A DNA stretch of 64,000 nucleotides from Halichondria panicea (lineage: Eukaryota; Porifera; Demospongiae; Suberitida; Halichondriidae). A program made the position numbers and the translations under genes. The stretch is taken from NCBI RefSeq assembly GCF_963675165.1, contig NC_087390.1, positions 6,168,319-6,232,318 of the forward strand, in the 5' to 3' direction. The notes under the pieces were generated by a model that had not been told where the DNA came from, did no database searches, and saw only the letters and a program-made list of their open reading frames with translations. Below, piece by piece: positions 63,793-64,000 of this stretch (the stretch's first letter is position 1; every line of letters begins with the position of its first letter).

Positions 63793-64000
63793 CTGTGTGT
63801 GTGGTGTGGGCGTGTGTGTGGGTGACTATAAAAATTATGTACAGTGTACGAATCTGAATTTTTAAAAGTATGTGCCGAGGGTATTTAAACATATGTATGC
63901 ACTAAAGCATGATTGTAAAAGGTGTTTGTATTTTGTATAGTGGTTGCAAAGGAATCAAAAACCTACTGGCAACTATTTATAGCCCAGGGGTACTATTCTC
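63793..64000. other. ATP5F1B intron at window edge
   Basis: Begins with a TG-rich tract next to the exon and continues AT-rich. No further coding exon was seen before the end of the window. Confidence 0.6.

Overview
The window is metazoan nuclear DNA, most likely from a sponge (probably a demosponge). This is an inference from compact multi-exon animal genes, short introns with GT/AG borders, very abundant CA/TG microsatellites, dense small inverted-repeat elements, and a ZU5 plus death-domain gene and a divergent tyrosine kinase of kinds expected in sponges. Nothing bacterial is present: no operons, Shine-Dalgarno sites or CRISPR array.

Layout. 1-3062: gene-poor, repeats only. 3063-6193 (-): LRRFIP-like coiled-coil gene. 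7597-8418 (+): intact NAA20, the catalytic subunit of NatB N-terminal acetyltransferase. 9012-9374 (+): unidentified ORF. 10142-10740 (-): decayed DNAL1 remnant. 12.6-26.4 kb: accessory region in which NAA20 has been locally amplified. One copy is split by a 5,050-bp DNA transposon with matching ends and a target-site duplication. One is reduced to a 5' leader and an exon-2 tail flanking a ZU5/death-domain gene. One is a diverged full-length paralogue with an internal insertion and C-terminal extension. A frameshifted LRAT/NC-domain gene also lies here. 26735-29512 (+): receptor-tyrosine-kinase-like gene with HFG instead of DFG. 29897-32767 (+): BABAM1/MERIT40.

33289-39749 (-): AF10/AF17 (MLLT10/MLLT6) homologue. 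40251-44462 (+): RBM45 homologue, with a large minisatellite in an intron. 45468-49006 (-): CW plus PWWP histone-reader gene (ZCWPW-like). 49398-58356 (+): 22-exon ankyrin-repeat gene of the ANKRD28/44/52 family. 58573-59226 (-): EF-hand protein. 59419-63792 (-, running off the right edge): ATP5F1B, the mitochondrial ATP synthase beta subunit.

Most of the right half is ordinary housekeeping and chromatin genes in divergent pairs (AF10/RBM45, ZCWPW/ANKRD) and convergent pairs (BABAM1/AF10, RBM45/ZCWPW, ANKRD/EF-hand). The genes belong to unrelated pathways: N-terminal acetylation, DNA-damage signalling, chromatin reading, RNA binding, phosphatase scaffolding and respiration. I assembled exon models by hand from splice sites and reading-frame phase. 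For the multi-exon genes modelled end to end the phases close exactly, which is strong internal support. No database search was possible.
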